Below, piece after piece: positions 26,403 to 35,627 of a DNA stretch of 64,000 nucleotides. This DNA is from Sphingomonas sp. Leaf22. Lineage in GTDB: Bacteria; Pseudomonadota; Alphaproteobacteria; Sphingomonadales; Sphingomonadaceae. Numbering within the stretch: position 1 is the first letter of the stretch; each line of letters begins with the position of its first letter. The notes under the pieces were generated by a model. It had not been told where the DNA came from. It did not search any database and was given only the letters and a program-made list of their open reading frames with translations. Location of the stretch: positions 41,976 to 105,975 of the forward strand of contig NZ_LMKP01000005.1 in NCBI RefSeq assembly GCF_001421715.1, in the 5' to 3' direction. The position numbers and the translations under genes are program-made.

Positions 26403-27755
26403 ATGAACGACGTAACCTATGCGGGCGGCACCGTCGTGTCGCACGGCCGCGAATTCGGCTCGCAACTGCTTTTCTACGCTGAACAATGGGGTCCGCGCAT
26501 CCTTGCCGCGCTGGTCATCCTCGGTATCGGCTGGCTGATCGCGCGCGGCATCAAATGGGGTGTCGCCAAGCTGGTGAACCGCACCCCGCTGGCGCGTCAC
26601 GCCAACGAACCGGGCCATGTCGAACGCCATCCCGACAGCATCGGCGCACAGGTCGGCGACGCCGCCTATTGGGTCGTGCTGCTGGTCACGCTGTTCCTCG
26701 CCGTCCAGCCGCTGGGCCTGACCGGCGCGACCGGCCCGCTCGGCGACATGCTGCGCGGCTTTGGCCAGGCGGTACCGCACATCATCGGGGCCAGCCTGAT
26801 CTTCTTCCTCGGCTATGTCCTTGCAAAGGTCGCGCGCAAGGCCGTGGAGGCGATCGTGACCGCCAGCCATGTCGAACGGCTGTCGTCGCGCCTTGGCGAC
26901 GCGACGCCCGCCGATCCGGCGATGCTCGCCCGGACGCTGGGTGCGATCGTCTTCGCGCTCATCATCATTCCGGTGGCGATCGCCGCGCTCGATACGCTGA
27001 ACATCGCCGCGATCTCGCAACCGGCGACGGCGATGCTGCGCATCATCCTCGACGCCATCCCGCATGTCATCGCCGCCGCACTGATCCTCGCCGTCGCCTA
27101 TGCGATCGGCAAGTTCGCCCAGCGCCTGCTGACCCAGTTCCTTGGCACCACCGGCTTCGACCGCGCGATCGGCGCGACCGGGCTGTGGCAGCAGGCGACC
27201 AGCGAGTCGGCGGGCAGCACTGCCGGGTTCCGGCCATCGAAGCTGGTCGGCAACGGCGTCTTCGTCGCCGTGCTGATCTTCGGGTTGATGGAGGCGTTCC
27301 GCCAGCTCAGCTTCGACTATGGTTCGCAGATCATGGCCGAAGTGCTGACGCTGTTCGGACAGGTCGTGTTCGGATCGGTCATCATCTTTGCCGCGGTCGT
27401 CATCGCCCGTCTGATCGGCCATGCGATCGAACGCAGCGGCGACGGGGGCGCGCGTGCCGCTGCTCCGGTCGTCCGGGTCGCGATCATCGTGCTGGGCACC
27501 GCGATCGGCCTGCGCTTCATGGGGCTGGCCGACGACATCATCAACATGGCGTTCGGCCTGCTGTTCGGTGCGGTCGCGGTCGCCTTCGCCCTCGCCTTCG
27601 GTCTCGGCGGACGCGAACCGGCCCGCCGCGCCGTCGCCCGGCTGCTCGACCGGGACGACAAATCCGCCCGCGACACCGCCCGTCCGGCCGATCCGGCCGC
27701 GACCGGCGAGCGCCCGGACTATTCCAACCGCTTCAATCAAGGAGACGACCTATGA
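26403..27755 (+). CDS. MscS-like mechanosensitive channel protein (conserved TM-helix type)
   Basis: 450 residues from the ATG at 26403. It contains repeated segments of about 80 residues, each with a helix pair followed by a GY/GKFA-type turn (LVILGIGWLIARGIKWG, LIFFLGYVLAKVARKAVEAI, LILAVAYAIGKFAQRLL), and late helices (VVIARLIGHAIERS, FGLLFGAVAVAFALAFGLGG). The repeated helix motif matches the TM-helix repeat of small MscS-like proteins. It probably releases solutes under hypo-osmotic stress. Its stop overlaps the CsbD start as ATGA. A channel role is inferred from family only. Confidence 0.8.
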   Translation: MNDVTYAGGTVVSHGREFGSQLLFYAEQWGPRILAALVILGIGWLIARGIKWGVAKLVNRTPLARHANEPGHVERHPDSIGAQVGDAAYWVVLLVTLFLAVQPLGLTGATGPLGDMLRGFGQAVPHIIGASLIFFLGYVLAKVARKAVEAIVTASHVERLSSRLGDATPADPAMLARTLGAIVFALIIIPVAIAALDTLNIAAISQPATAMLRIILDAIPHVIAAALILAVAYAIGKFAQRLLTQFLGTTGFDRAIGATGLWQQATSESAGSTAGFRPSKLVGNGVFVAVLIFGLMEAFRQLSFDYGSQIMAEVLTLFGQVVFGSVIIFAAVVIARLIGHAIERSGDGGARAAAPVVRVAIIVLGTAIGLRFMGLADDIINMAFGLLFGAVAVAFALAFGLGGREPARRAVARLLDRDDKSARDTARPADPAATGERPDYSNRFNQGDDL

Positions 27756-28036
27756 ACACCGACACCCTGACCGGAACCGCGACCGACCTTGGCGGCAAGC
27801 TGAAGGAAGGCATCGGCGCCGCCACCGGCGACAAGACGTTGCAGAGCCAGGGCAAGGCCGACCAGCTCGGCGGCAAGGTCCAGCAGACCTATGGCGAAGC
27901 GAAGGACGTGGTCGAGGATACGATCCGCCCGGTGATCGACTATGTCCGCCAGTTCGTCCGCGAACGCCCGTTCGCCTCGGCGGCACTGGGCGGCGTGCTC
28001 GGCATCGCGCTCATCAACACCCTGCGCGGCAAATAA
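27752..28036 (+). CDS. CsbD-family stress protein with C-terminal membrane helix
   Basis: 94 residues. The N-terminal half is a CsbD domain (GGKLKEGIGAATGDKTLQSQGKADQLGGKVQQTYGEAK); the C-terminal half adds a hydrophilic helix and a membrane helix (FASAALGGVLGIALINTL), as in DUF883/ElaB-like proteins. The combination suggests an inner-membrane anchored stress protein. CsbD proteins are abundant in general stress responses, with no known biochemical activity. It overlaps the channel gene and precedes aqpZ by about 75 bases. A second, shorter CsbD gene lies at 39084-39266. Confidence 0.85.
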   Translation: MNTDTLTGTATDLGGKLKEGIGAATGDKTLQSQGKADQLGGKVQQTYGEAKDVVEDTIRPVIDYVRQFVRERPFASAALGGVLGIALINTLRGK

Positions 28037-28041
28037 CCGGG

Positions 28042-28073
28042 AAGGGCGGGGGGTCGCAGCGACACCCCGCCCG
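28042..28073 (+). terminator. Hairpin after the CsbD gene
   Basis: GGGCGGGG pairs with CCCCGCCC around a GTCGCAGCGAC core, directly after the CsbD stop. It could terminate or attenuate transcription before aqpZ. There is no clear T-run. Confidence 0.45.
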
Positions 28074-28111
28074 CCTGCCATCGCCATCATCGCACTGTAA
28101 GGACACATGAC

Positions 28112-28921
28112 ATGACCGACGATATCGGCATCCGTCCCCGTCCTGTCGCCGCCGCCCGGCGGCTCGCCGCCGAAGCGTTCGGCACCTTCTGGCTGGTCGT
28201 CGGCGGCTGCGGTGCCGCCGTCCTCGCCGCGGGCAGCAACGTGCCCGGATCGATCGGACTGCTCGGCGTCTCGCTCGCGTTCGGCCTGACCGTCTTCACC
28301 ATGGCGTTTGCGGTCGGCTTCATTTCCGGCGGCCATTTCAATCCGGCGGTCAGCGTCGGGCTCGCCGTTGCCGGCCGCTTCCCGGCGCGCGACCTGCCGC
28401 TCTACATCGTCGCGCAGCTGATCGGTGCGACGCTGGGGGCCGGCGTCGTGGCGCTGATCGCGGCGGGGCAGCCCGGCTTCGACCTCGTGTCCAGCGGTCT
28501 TGCGGCCAATGGCTATGGCGCGCACTCGCCCGGCAGTTATTCGATGACCAGCGCGTTCGTCATCGAAGCGTTGCTGACCGCCGGCTTCCTGCTGGTCATC
28601 ATCGGCGCGACCGACGCGCGATCGGCGGCCCCGTTCGCTCCCTTGGCGATCGGTCTGGCGCTGACGCTGATCCACCTGATTTCGATTCCCGTGACCAATA
28701 CCTCGGTCAATCCGGCGCGCAGCACCGGTCCGGCACTGTTCGTCGGCGGCTGGGCCCTGTCGCAGCTCTGGCTGTTCTGGGTCGCCCCGCTGGCCGGTTC
28801 GGTCGTCGCCGGTATCGCCGGTCGCTGGCTCTTCGCCCATCAGCCGCGCGACCAGTCGCCCGGCCCGATCGGCGACATGCCGATCGAACGGATGGTCGAA
28901 CGCGACCGCGCCGAACGATAA
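28112..28921 (+). CDS. aqpZ: Aquaporin Z-type water channel
   Basis: 269 residues, slightly longer than E. coli AqpZ because of a polar C-terminal tail. Six helices and both NPA half-helix loops are present: [13 protein letters not shown] at about 70-80 and [16 protein letters not shown] at about 195-210. The selectivity-filter arginine follows the second NPA (NPAR). It lets water cross the inner membrane. Its position behind an MscS-like channel and a CsbD protein forms an osmotic-response neighbourhood. A strong terminator follows the gene. Confidence 0.93.
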   Translation: MTDDIGIRPRPVAAARRLAAEAFGTFWLVVGGCGAAVLAAGSNVPGSIGLLGVSLAFGLTVFTMAFAVGFISGGHFNPAVSVGLAVAGRFPARDLPLYIVAQLIGATLGAGVVALIAAGQPGFDLVSSGLAANGYGAHSPGSYSMTSAFVIEALLTAGFLLVIIGATDARSAAPFAPLAIGLALTLIHLISIPVTNTSVNPARSTGPALFVGGWALSQLWLFWVAPLAGSVVAGIAGRWLFAHQPRDQSPGPIGDMPIERMVERDRAER

Positions 28922-28935
28922 GCCAACTCGACACG

Positions 28936-28974
28936 AACAGGCCCGACCGCATCGCCATGCGGCCGGGCCTGTTT
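28936..28974. terminator. Bidirectional terminator between aqpZ and grxD
   Basis: Arms AACAGGCC and GGCCTGTT with additional inner pairing (CCGCAT/ATGCGG). The stem is followed by TTTGTT on the plus strand and preceded by a weakly A-rich run, so it can serve both convergent genes. Confidence 0.75.
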
Positions 28975-29028
28975 GTTCATGCGGCACCACGCGAAGCCGC
29001 GCTACTGCCCGGAACCGGAAGGCGTCGC

Positions 29029-29352
29029 TTAAGCCGCCTTGTCGCCGCCCAGCAATTCGGCCAGCTCGCCGCTCTCGTACATCTCCATCATGATGTCCGA
29101 CCCGCCGACAAACTCGCCATTGACGTACAACTGCGGGATGGTCGGCCAGTCCGAATAGGCCTTGATGCCCTGCCGGATGCCCTGATCCTGCAACACGTCG
29201 ACGCTTTCGAACTGGGTGTTCAGGTGGTTCAGGATCGCCACGGCCCGGCTCGAAAAGCCGCACTGCGGGAACAGCGGGCTACCCTTCATGAACAGCACCA
29301 CCGGGTTGCTCTGCACCACCGCATCGATGCGGGCGTTGGTATCGTCGGTCAT
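29029..29352 (-). CDS. grxD: Monothiol glutaredoxin, Grx4 type
   Basis: 107 residues. The second of two closely spaced ATGs (29352) has an AAGGA ribosome site at good distance. The monothiol active site CGFS at residues 31-34 follows FMKGSPLFPQ, and the WPTIPQLYVNGEFVGGSDI glutathione-binding region is intact. Such proteins coordinate a 2Fe-2S cluster with glutathione and partner BolA, transferring clusters and reporting iron status. bolA lies directly upstream on the same strand, matching that partnership. Confidence 0.93.
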   Translation of the reverse strand: MTDDTNARIDAVVQSNPVVLFMKGSPLFPQCGFSSRAVAILNHLNTQFESVDVLQDQGIRQGIKAYSDWPTIPQLYVNGEFVGGSDIMMEMYESGELAELLGGDKAA

Positions 29353-29384
29353 CGTCATATCCTTCTCGTCGCCCGGCGGGCGCG

Positions 29385-29627
29385 TCATGCCTGTGGAGTG
29401 GGGACGCCGGTCGTCAGTTGCAATGCGTGCAGTTCGCCGCCCATCCGCTCGCCCAGCGCGGCATAGACCGCGCGTTGCTGTGCGATACGCGGTTTCCCAC
29501 GGAAACTCTCCGACACGACCCGTGCCGCATAATGGTCGCCATCGCCTGCCAGATCGGTGATCTCGACCACCGCATCGGGGATGGCGGCGACGATCAGCGC
29601 CTCGATCGCCTGTGCCTCCATCGGCAT
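29385..29627 (-). CDS. BolA-family protein
   Basis: 80 residues from the ATG at 29627, which overlaps the DUF1476 stop by one base. It shows the BolA fold pattern: IEALIVAAIPDAVVEITDLAGDGDHYAARVVSESFRGKPRIAQQRAVYAAL, including the histidine that can ligate a 2Fe-2S cluster with monothiol glutaredoxin. grxD is 32 bases downstream. The pair probably forms the BolA-Grx4 complex in iron-sulfur cluster handling. An alternative start two codons later is possible. Confidence 0.9.
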   Translation of the reverse strand: MPMEAQAIEALIVAAIPDAVVEITDLAGDGDHYAARVVSESFRGKPRIAQQRAVYAALGERMGGELHALQLTTGVPTPQA

Positions 29628-29950
29628 TACATGCTCTCCAGCAGCTGCCGGCGGGCTTCGACCGCGCAATCGGCCATCGCCTGGCGAATGTCCGACTCGC
29701 CGCAATCGACTCCGGCGGCGGCCAGATCGGATATCAGCTTGCGGATCACGTCCTCGTCGCCGACTTCCTCGAAATCGGCCTGCACCACCGACGTCGCATA
29801 CGCATCGGTTTCGGCCGGGGTCAGTTCCATGCGTTCGGCGGCCCATTGGCCGACCAGCTTGTTACGCCGCGCGGTCACGCGAAACGCCATTTCCCCGTCA
29901 CGGGCGAATTTGGCTTCGAAAGCGCGCTCCCGGTCGTCGAACGTCGTCAT
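29627..29950 (-). CDS. DUF1476 protein (zeta-type ATPase inhibitor)
   Basis: 107 residues, nearly all helical. The family core FARDGEMAFRVTARRNKLVGQWAAERM identifies DUF1476. In Paracoccus and relatives this family is the zeta subunit, an inhibitor of the F1-ATPase; the N-terminal inhibitory helix (TTFDDRERAFEAKFA) is present here. It leads a minus-strand unit with bolA and grxD, with overlapping stop and start. The inhibitory role is transferred from the family and may differ in sphingomonads. Confidence 0.85.
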   Translation of the reverse strand: MTTFDDRERAFEAKFARDGEMAFRVTARRNKLVGQWAAERMELTPAETDAYATSVVQADFEEVGDEDVIRKLISDLAAAGVDCGESDIRQAMADCAVEARRQLLESM

Positions 29951-30048
29951 GGCAATCCCCTAATGGTCCCTCCCTCGCGAGATAGGACGCAGCCGGGTTC
30001 CGCGCAACGGCGTCGCGTTTCGGGGCGCTGCTCGGTGAACAGAAGGGA

Positions 30049-30275
30049 TTCACGCGGAGGCGCGGAGGAAGGAGATCAATGCGCGCAGAGGCGCAAAGGA
30101 CGCAAAGGGATGGCCATTGTCGCGATCACCCGCCGCGCCAGCGGCCTTTGGCTTTCAGGGCAACAGGGCGAGAGGCCTCGCCAGACATGCTGCGATCATC
30201 GCGCCCCCAACCCCTCTGCGCCTTTGCGCCTCTGCGCGAAAAAACACCTTCTTCTACTCCGCGCCGCCGCGTGAA
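30049..30275. repeat. GCGCAGAGGCGCAAAGG-type inverted element, copy 1
   Basis: The left end TTCACGCGG-AGGCGCGGAGG runs into GCGCAGAGGCGCAAAGGACG. The right end is the near-complement: CTCTGCGCCTTTGCGCCTCT, then GCGAAAA and finally CCGCGTGAA. The outer terminal repeats thus read TTCACGCG/CGCGTGAA. About 100 bases of unrelated DNA lie between the arms. Related copies occur at 33548-33793 and 53464-53838, with diverged arms and different cores. The 29951-30281 gap contains nothing else recognisable. Confidence 0.85.
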
Positions 30276-30281
30276 CCCAAT

Positions 30282-31277
30282 CTACGGCACCACCACGAGC
30301 TTCCCGACGACCCGACGCGCCGCCAGTGCAGCGATCGCCTCACCCCCGCGCTCCAGCGGAAACACGCCCGTAACCTTCGGTGCGATCGCCCCCTCGTCCC
30401 ATAACCGGAACAGCGTCGCCACATGCGCCGCATTCGCCGCCGGATCGCGCATCGCGAACGCGCCCCAGAAGACGCCGCATACATCGCAACTCTTCAGCAG
30501 CGTGAGATTGAGCGGCAGCCTCGGTATCCCCGCCGGGAACCCGACGACCAGATAGCGCCCTTCCCACCCGACGCTCCGCAGCGCCGGTTCGGCATAGTCG
30601 CCGCCGACCGGATCGAACACGATGTCCGCGCCCTGCCCGCCGACCGCTACCTTGAACGCGTCAGCCAGCGCCTTCGACGCAGCCTTGTCGAGCGGTGCGT
30701 GAGGATAGACGACGACCTCGTCCGCCCCCGCGCTGCGCGCCGCCGCCGCCTTCTCCTCCGAAGACACCGCCGCGACCACCCGCGCGCCGAACGCCTTGCC
30801 CAGCTCGATCGTCGCCAGCCCGACCCCGCCCGCAGCCCCCAGCACCAGCAACGTCTGCCCCGCGGCGATCCGCCCGCGATCGACCAGCGCGTGGATCGCG
30901 GTGGCATAGGTCAGCAACAGCGCCGCGCCGTCTTCGAAACTGCGGTCCGGTGGCAAGCGGTGAAGCGCGGAGGCGGGCAGCGCCAGTTTCCCGACCATCC
31001 CGCCATGGCCGGTGACCGCGATCACCCGGTCGCCGACCGCCCAACCCGCGACACCCTCGCCGACGCTCTCGATCACACCCGCCACCTCGCCCCCCGGCGC
31101 GAACGGGCGCGGCGGGCGGAATTGGTAGCGATCCTCGATGATCAGGACGTCGGGATAGTTGACGGCACAGGCGCGGACGGCGACGACGACCTGCCCCTTG
31201 CCCGCCACCGGCTCCGGCAATTCGCCGATCGCAAGCGTATCAGGCCCGCCCGGCTCCTTCGACAGCAACGCCCGCAT
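30282..31277 (-). CDS. NADPH:quinone oxidoreductase-family protein (MDR, zinc-free type)
   Basis: 331 residues from the ATG at 31277. The GroES-like N-terminus ([32 protein letters not shown]) lacks the catalytic-zinc cysteines, and the Rossmann part has [30 protein letters not shown] for NADPH. This pattern fits the quinone oxidoreductase branch of medium-chain dehydrogenases, acting on quinones or enones in the cytoplasm. The 5' end overlaps leuD by 38 bases in another frame, so it is probably the last gene of the leucine unit. The physiological substrate is unknown. Confidence 0.85.
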   Translation of the reverse strand: MRALLSKEPGGPDTLAIGELPEPVAGKGQVVVAVRACAVNYPDVLIIEDRYQFRPPRPFAPGGEVAGVIESVGEGVAGWAVGDRVIAVTGHGGMVGKLALPASALHRLPPDRSFEDGAALLLTYATAIHALVDRGRIAAGQTLLVLGAAGGVGLATIELGKAFGARVVAAVSSEEKAAAARSAGADEVVVYPHAPLDKAASKALADAFKVAVGGQGADIVFDPVGGDYAEPALRSVGWEGRYLVVGFPAGIPRLPLNLTLLKSCDVCGVFWGAFAMRDPAANAAHVATLFRLWDEGAIAPKVTGVFPLERGGEAIAALAARRVVGKLVVVP

Positions 31278-31869
31278 CACCGCTTCTCCCATTGAGCCAC
31301 GGTCGGGCATTCGCCACGCCGGACTCATATTTCGAAATCGCGGTATCTTGTGCCAGCGTCATGCCGATCTCGTCCAGCCCTTCCATCAGGCACCGGCGAC
31401 GAAACGGATCGAGGTCGAAGGCGAAGCGATCCTGATACGGCGTGGTGACGGTCATCGTCTCCAGATCGACCGCGATCGGCTGATCCTTCGCCACGTCGAC
31501 CAGCCGGTCGATCGCCGCTTGCGGCAGCACGACGGTGACGATCCCGTTCTTGATCGCGTTCCCGGAAAAAATGTCGGAAAAGCTCGGCGCGATCACCGCC
31601 TTGACGCCCATGTCGCCCAACGCCCATGCGGCGTGTTCACGGCTCGAACCACAACCGAAATTCTCGCCCGCGATCAGGATCGGGCTGCCGGCATAGCGCG
31701 GATCGTCGAAGATATTGCCGGCTTCCGCCCGCACGCTCTCGAACGCGCCCTTGCCCAGCCCCTCACGCGTCGTGGTCTTCAGCCAGTGCGCCGGAATGAT
31801 GATGTCGGTGTCGATATTCTTGGCACCCCATGGATAGGCGCCGCCCTCGACCTGCGTGATCGCTTCCAT
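31240..31869 (-). CDS. leuD: 3-isopropylmalate dehydratase, small subunit
   Basis: 209 residues. It forms the small subunit with LeuC and interconverts 2- and 3-isopropylmalate in leucine synthesis. The motifs [32 protein letters not shown] and [16 protein letters not shown] are the aconitase swivel-domain signatures. The start ATG at 31869 lies one base beyond the stop of the microprotein gene. The C-terminal tail after ARPWL is slightly longer than common versions and overlaps the next gene. Confidence 0.95.
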   Translation of the reverse strand: MEAITQVEGGAYPWGAKNIDTDIIIPAHWLKTTTREGLGKGAFESVRAEAGNIFDDPRYAGSPILIAGENFGCGSSREHAAWALGDMGVKAVIAPSFSDIFSGNAIKNGIVTVVLPQAAIDRLVDVAKDQPIAVDLETMTVTTPYQDRFAFDLDPFRRRCLMEGLDEIGMTLAQDTAISKYESGVANARPWLNGRSGDAGVAVEGAGRA

Positions 31870-31870
31870 C

Positions 31871-31990
31871 CTATGCTCCGTCGCGCGGCACGACCAGCTT
31901 GGCCACCACCGGCCGCACGCTCGATGCATAGGCCGCCGCGACTCCGCTCAGCACCGCGCCCGCGATCAGCGCCATCAACACCTTCTTCAT
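31871..31990 (-). CDS. 39-residue membrane or secreted microprotein between leuC and leuD
   Basis: A short open frame with its own ribosome site (GGAG eight bases before the ATG at 31990) fills the leuC-leuD gap, with spacings of 5 bases to leuC and 1 base to leuD. It begins [22 protein letters not shown], a typical signal or single transmembrane helix, followed by a basic tail ([15 protein letters not shown]). No family is recognised. It may be a small membrane protein or a translated spacer that couples leuC to leuD; the good ribosome site argues that it is made. Confidence 0.6.
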   Translation of the reverse strand: MKKVLMALIAGAVLSGVAAAYASSVRPVVAKLVVPRDGA

Positions 31991-31995
31991 ACGCT

Positions 31996-33432
31996 TTACT
32001 CCGTCACCAGTTCGCGGACATCGGCCAGCCGCCCGGTCACCGCCGCCGCCGCCGCCATCGCCGGGGACAACAGATGCGTCCGTGCGCCCGGTCCCTGCCG
32101 CCCTACGAAATTGCGGTTGCTGGTGGAAGCGCAGCGTTCGCCCGGCGGCACCTTGTCCGGGTTCATCGCCAGGCACATCGAACAGCCCGGTTCGCGCCAT
32201 TCGAAGCCCGCTTCGGTAAAGATCCGGTCCAGCCCCTCGGCCTCCGCCTGTCGCTTGACCAGCCCCGACCCCGGCACGACCAGCGCCTGCTTGATCCCGC
32301 CCGCGACATGGCGACCCTTCACGACGCTGGCGGCGGCGCGCAGATCCTCGATCCGGCTGTTGGTGCAGCTGCCGATGAAGATGTAGCTGACCGGAACGTC
32401 CTGCATCCGCGTGCCCGGCGTCAGCCCCATATAGTCGAGCGATTTCTGCGCCGCGACGCGCTTGCTGGCATCGGCGAAGCTGTCGGGCGACGGCACCACG
32501 CCGGTGATCGGCACGACATCCTCGGGGCTCGTGCCCCAGGTCAGCGACGGTGCGATATCGCTGGCGTGCAACTGGACAACGCGATCGTACCGGGCATCGG
32601 CGTCGGTCGGCAGCGTCCGCCAGTAATCGACCGCCCGGTCCCAATCGGCCCCGGCCGGGGCCATCGGCCGCCCCTTCAGATACGCGAAGGTCGTCTCGTC
32701 GGGCGCGATCAGCCCGGCGCGCGCCCCGCCCTCGATCGACATGTTGCTGATCGTCAGCCGCCCCTCGACCGACAGGCCGCGAATGACCTCGCCGGTATAT
32801 TCGACGACATAGCCGGTGCCGCCCGCCGCGCCGATCTTGCCGATGATCGCCAGCACGACGTCCTTGGCCGACACGCCATAGCCCAGCGTCCCGTCGACGC
32901 GGATTTCCATCGTCTTCGATTGCTGCAGCAACAGCGTCTGCGTCGCCAGCACATGTTCGACCTCGCTGGTGCCGATCCCGAACGCCAGCGCGCCCAGCGC
33001 CCCGTGCGCGCTGGTATGGCTGTCGCCGCACACCAGCGTCGTTCCCGGCAGGGTAAAGCCCTGTTCCGGCCCGACGACATGGACGATGCCCTGCGCCGCC
33101 GCCGTCGCGTCGATATAGCGGATGCCGTATTCGGGCGCGTTCTTCTCCAGCGCCGCCAGCTGGCTGGCACTGGCCGGATCGGCGATCGGCAGGCGGTTGC
33201 CCTGTGCGTCGACCCGTGCCGTCGTCGGCAGGTTGTGATCGGGCACCGCCAGCGTCAGGTCGGGCCGCCGCACCCGCCGTCCGGCGGCGCGCAGGCCCGC
33301 AAACGCCTGCGGACTGGTGACTTCATGGACGAGATGCCGGTCGATATAGATCAGGCAAGTGCCGTCATCGCGGCGTTCAACGACATGGTCGTCCCAGATC
33401 TTCTCGTACAGGGTTTGCGGACGGTTGCTCAT
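31996..33432 (-). CDS. leuC: 3-isopropylmalate dehydratase, large subunit
   Basis: 478 residues. It carries the 4Fe-4S cluster of isopropylmalate isomerase. The aconitase motifs [38 protein letters not shown] and [14 protein letters not shown] supply the three cluster cysteines and substrate contacts. The N-terminus [12 protein letters not shown] is standard. It starts a minus-strand unit leuC-microprotein-leuD-oxidoreductase. No leader peptide or T-box is visible upstream; instead a repeat element fills the gap. Confidence 0.96.
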   Translation of the reverse strand: MSNRPQTLYEKIWDDHVVERRDDGTCLIYIDRHLVHEVTSPQAFAGLRAAGRRVRRPDLTLAVPDHNLPTTARVDAQGNRLPIADPASASQLAALEKNAPEYGIRYIDATAAAQGIVHVVGPEQGFTLPGTTLVCGDSHTSAHGALGALAFGIGTSEVEHVLATQTLLLQQSKTMEIRVDGTLGYGVSAKDVVLAIIGKIGAAGGTGYVVEYTGEVIRGLSVEGRLTISNMSIEGGARAGLIAPDETTFAYLKGRPMAPAGADWDRAVDYWRTLPTDADARYDRVVQLHASDIAPSLTWGTSPEDVVPITGVVPSPDSFADASKRVAAQKSLDYMGLTPGTRMQDVPVSYIFIGSCTNSRIEDLRAAASVVKGRHVAGGIKQALVVPGSGLVKRQAEAEGLDRIFTEAGFEWREPGCSMCLAMNPDKVPPGERCASTSNRNFVGRQGPGARTHLLSPAMAAAAAVTGRLADVRELVTE

Positions 33433-33869
33433 GGCCGCGCGTTAACCGAAAATAGTCGTCAACAAAAGGCCGCACGACATTTTATTACCGATATCCCCGG
33501 ACTGCATAAGGGCGCATCGAGCCTGTGGAACAGTAGGAAAAGGTTGGTTCACGCGAAGGCGCGAAGACGCGAAGGGAGAAAAGAGAATTCGCGCAAAGGC
33601 GCAGAGGACGCAGAGAGGTTGGGGACGTGGCGGTCACCACCTGTCCGGCGAAGCCTCTCTTCCTTTTGCCGCAAGCACCGAACGCCGTTGTCGCGGCGGA
33701 CTTTATCGCAAACGCAGTGCTTTGCGCCCTTCGCGCTTCTGCGCGAACGAATTCTGCTACTTCTTCCTCCGCGTCTCCGCGCCTCCGCGTGAAACCCCTC
33801 TTCTTACCCAGCGCCCACCGCGAACGTCACCCCAGCCTTCCCGCAAAGGACGTCCGTGGCGAGGCGAGG
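33433..33869. other. Intergenic region filled by a repeat element
   Basis: 437 bases between leuC and scoB. Most of it is copy 2 of the GCGCAGAGG-type element (33548-33793). The remaining part near 33433-33540 includes a short AT-rich stretch that could hold the leuC promoter. No coding region was supported. Confidence 0.5.
33548..33793. repeat. GCGCAGAGGCGCAAAGG-type inverted element, copy 2
   Basis: The left end TTCACGCGAAGGCGCGAAGA proceeds to GCGCAAAGGCGCAGAGGACG. The right end mirrors it with CGCCCTTCGCGCTTCTGCGC, then TCCGCGTCTCCGCGCCTCCG and GTGAA. The central part differs from copy 1, as expected if only the ends are conserved. Confidence 0.85.
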
Positions 33870-34505
33870 CTACCCCTCGTACGCGGCCGTCGTCTTCGCC
33901 CGAACCTCGTCCGCGCTCACCCCCGGTGCACATTCGATCAGCCGGAACGGGCTGTCATGGTCGGCCCGCTGGAACACCGCCAGATCGGTGACGATCATGT
34001 CCACCACGTTGCGCCCGGTCAGCGGCAGGGTGCATTCGGGGATGAACTTCGGATCGCCGTTCTTGGACGTGTGTTCCATCACGACGATGATCTTCTTGAC
34101 CCCGGCGACCAGATCCATGGCCCCGCCCATGCCCTTCACCATCTTGCCCGGAATCATCCAGTTGGCGATGTCGCCGGCTTCCGACACCTCCATCGCGCCC
34201 AGCACGGTCAGGTCGATATGCCCGCCGCGGATCATCGCGAAGCTGTCGGCGCTGCTGAAATAGGCCGATTGCGGCAATTCGCTGATCGTCTGCTTGCCGG
34301 CGTTGATCAGGTCGGGGTCCTCCTCGCCGGCATAGGGGAACGGGCCGATGCCCAGCATGCCGTTTTCCGACTGCAACGTCACCTCGACGCCATCCGGGAT
34401 GTGATTCGCGACCAGCGTCGGGATGCCGATCCCCAGATTGACGTAGAATCCGTCCTTCAGCTCGCGCGCGGCACGCGCCGCCATTTCATCGCGGGTCCAG
34501 GCCAT
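33870..34505 (-). CDS. scoB: 3-oxoacid CoA-transferase subunit B
   Basis: 211 residues from the ATG at 34505. It matches the SCOT/AtoA beta subunit: [33 protein letters not shown] (the catalytic glutamate is in SENG), [15 protein letters not shown] and [18 protein letters not shown]. With ScoA it moves CoA from succinyl-CoA to acetoacetate or a similar oxoacid in ketone-body use. The partner scoA is not adjacent: an acid phosphatase gene lies between them, with scoB starting 4 bases past that gene's stop. Confidence 0.93.
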   Translation of the reverse strand: MAWTRDEMAARAARELKDGFYVNLGIGIPTLVANHIPDGVEVTLQSENGMLGIGPFPYAGEEDPDLINAGKQTISELPQSAYFSSADSFAMIRGGHIDLTVLGAMEVSEAGDIANWMIPGKMVKGMGGAMDLVAGVKKIIVVMEHTSKNGDPKFIPECTLPLTGRNVVDMIVTDLAVFQRADHDSPFRLIECAPGVSADEVRAKTTAAYEG

Positions 34506-34509
34506 GCGG

Positions 34510-35406
34510 TTACTCCTTGCGCGCGCCGGGATCGGTCCAGCGCAGATCATTGGGGAAAACATCGTCGAAATCACCGGCCAGCGCGGTGCCATAGACCGGG
34601 TTGGGCAGCACGAACCAGCCATTGCCCCATAGCGGGGCGATGGCCGGCGAATCGGCGGCGGCGCGACGCTCGACCGGTTTCAGCCCGGTGTTGAACAGGT
34701 CGCTAAAATCGCCCAGCTGATCGCCGACCAGCGCCACGACGCAGTATCGGCTGGCGATCAGCGCCCGCCGCGCATCCTTGCCCGACCCGCCCGGCGCGTC
34801 CCCCTTCAGGAACAGCGTCTCGCCGTGCTTGGCGGGGCCGAGGCCCGCGCGGTTCAGCACGCCTTCGGTGAACTCGGCGGTCGCGGCGTTGCGGTTGGTG
34901 TTGAACACCACGGTCACCCCCGCCGCGCGCAGTGCCGCCAGCCCTTCGACCGCGCCCGGCACGGCGCGGGTCGCGCGCCCGTCCGATCGCTCCCACCGTT
35001 CCCAGCGCGCGGCATCATAGCCAAGGCCGCCGCGCGCATCCGAATATTCATACCCGGTGTTCAGCAGCACGGTTTCGTCGACATCGAACACGACCGCCGG
35101 CTTGCCGGTGCAGGGCCACTGCGCCGGCTGCGCGAGCGTCGCATTGGCGGCAAGGACCGCCGACAACGGCATCCGCCGGAGCGTCGTCCGGTCGCGCAGA
35201 TACTGGTTCACATAGCGGACCAGCCCGGCATAGGCCTGCCGGCTAGCCGCCGCCGCCTCCCCCGACCCATAGAGATACTGCATCCCCGCCGGCACGCCCG
35301 ACACGGTCGCCAGCGCGACCGGCGCGGCGGACTGGTTGCCCACCGCAACGACGCAGCCCGACAGCGCGAAGGCAGCGAAACCGAGGGTAAGCGCGCGGCT
35401 CACCAC
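34510..35406 (-). CDS. Class C acid phosphatase / lipoprotein e(P4)-family 5'-nucleotidase
   Basis: 298 residues from a GTG at 35406; GTGs at 35415 and 35403 are equally possible because the start abuts a repeat. The N-terminus is a lipoprotein signal with lipobox LSGC. The HAD motif [12 protein letters not shown] (DxDxT type) at about 110 and the later GDQLGDFSD motif are present, as is VVFNTNRN. Relatives are surface lipoproteins that strip phosphate from nucleotides. It splits scoA from scoB. No gene for phosphate sensing is near. Confidence 0.85.
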   Translation of the reverse strand: MVSRALTLGFAAFALSGCVVAVGNQSAAPVALATVSGVPAGMQYLYGSGEAAAASRQAYAGLVRYVNQYLRDRTTLRRMPLSAVLAANATLAQPAQWPCTGKPAVVFDVDETVLLNTGYEYSDARGGLGYDAARWERWERSDGRATRAVPGAVEGLAALRAAGVTVVFNTNRNAATAEFTEGVLNRAGLGPAKHGETLFLKGDAPGGSGKDARRALIASRYCVVALVGDQLGDFSDLFNTGLKPVERRAAADSPAIAPLWGNGWFVLPNPVYGTALAGDFDDVFPNDLRWTDPGARKE

Positions 35407-35409
35407 ACT

Positions 35410-35493
35410 CGTCACCCCGGACTTGATCCGGGGTCCCGCTTCTTCTTCCACAGCGGGAGAGTAGCGGGACCCCGGATCAAGTCCGGGGTGACG
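35410..35493. repeat. CCCCGGACTTGATCCGGGG repeat, copy 1
   Basis: Arms CGTCACCCCGGACTTGATCC and its complement GGATCAAGTCCGGGGTGACG flank a core with CCCGCT...AGCGGGA, making a long nested hairpin. It abuts the start of the acid phosphatase gene. Related copies lie at 53647-53733 and 63784-63860. Confidence 0.85.
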
Positions 35494-35522
35494 CAGTGAG
35501 AGGGCGAGTGCCCCGCCCCCAC

Positions 35523-35611
35523 CCGTATCCCCGCGGAGGCGGGGATCCAGAGCCAAAGGTACCGCCGGCAGTGACCCGCAATCCTGGATTCCCACCTTCG
35601 CGGGAATACGG
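35523..35611. repeat. GC-rich inverted repeat (CCCGCG family), copy 1
   Basis: Arms CCGTATCCCCGCGGAGG and the near-complement ending in GGGAATACGG, with GGATCCAG/CTGGATTC pairing inside. It lies between the scoA stop and the previous repeat, 17 bases from scoA. Similar units occur at 38190-38287, 38367-38453 and 43385-43478. Confidence 0.75.
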
Positions 35612-35627
35612 AAAGACCACAACCCCA

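Noticed and set aside
31159..33792. 877-codon plus-strand open frame opposite leuC-leuD
   Set aside because: Antisense to two firmly identified genes and crossing a repeat element, so not a real gene.
30049..33793. CRISPR-like array from repeated GCGCAGAGG motifs
   Set aside because: The repeats are long inverted arms, not short direct repeats with regular spacers, and no cas gene is present.
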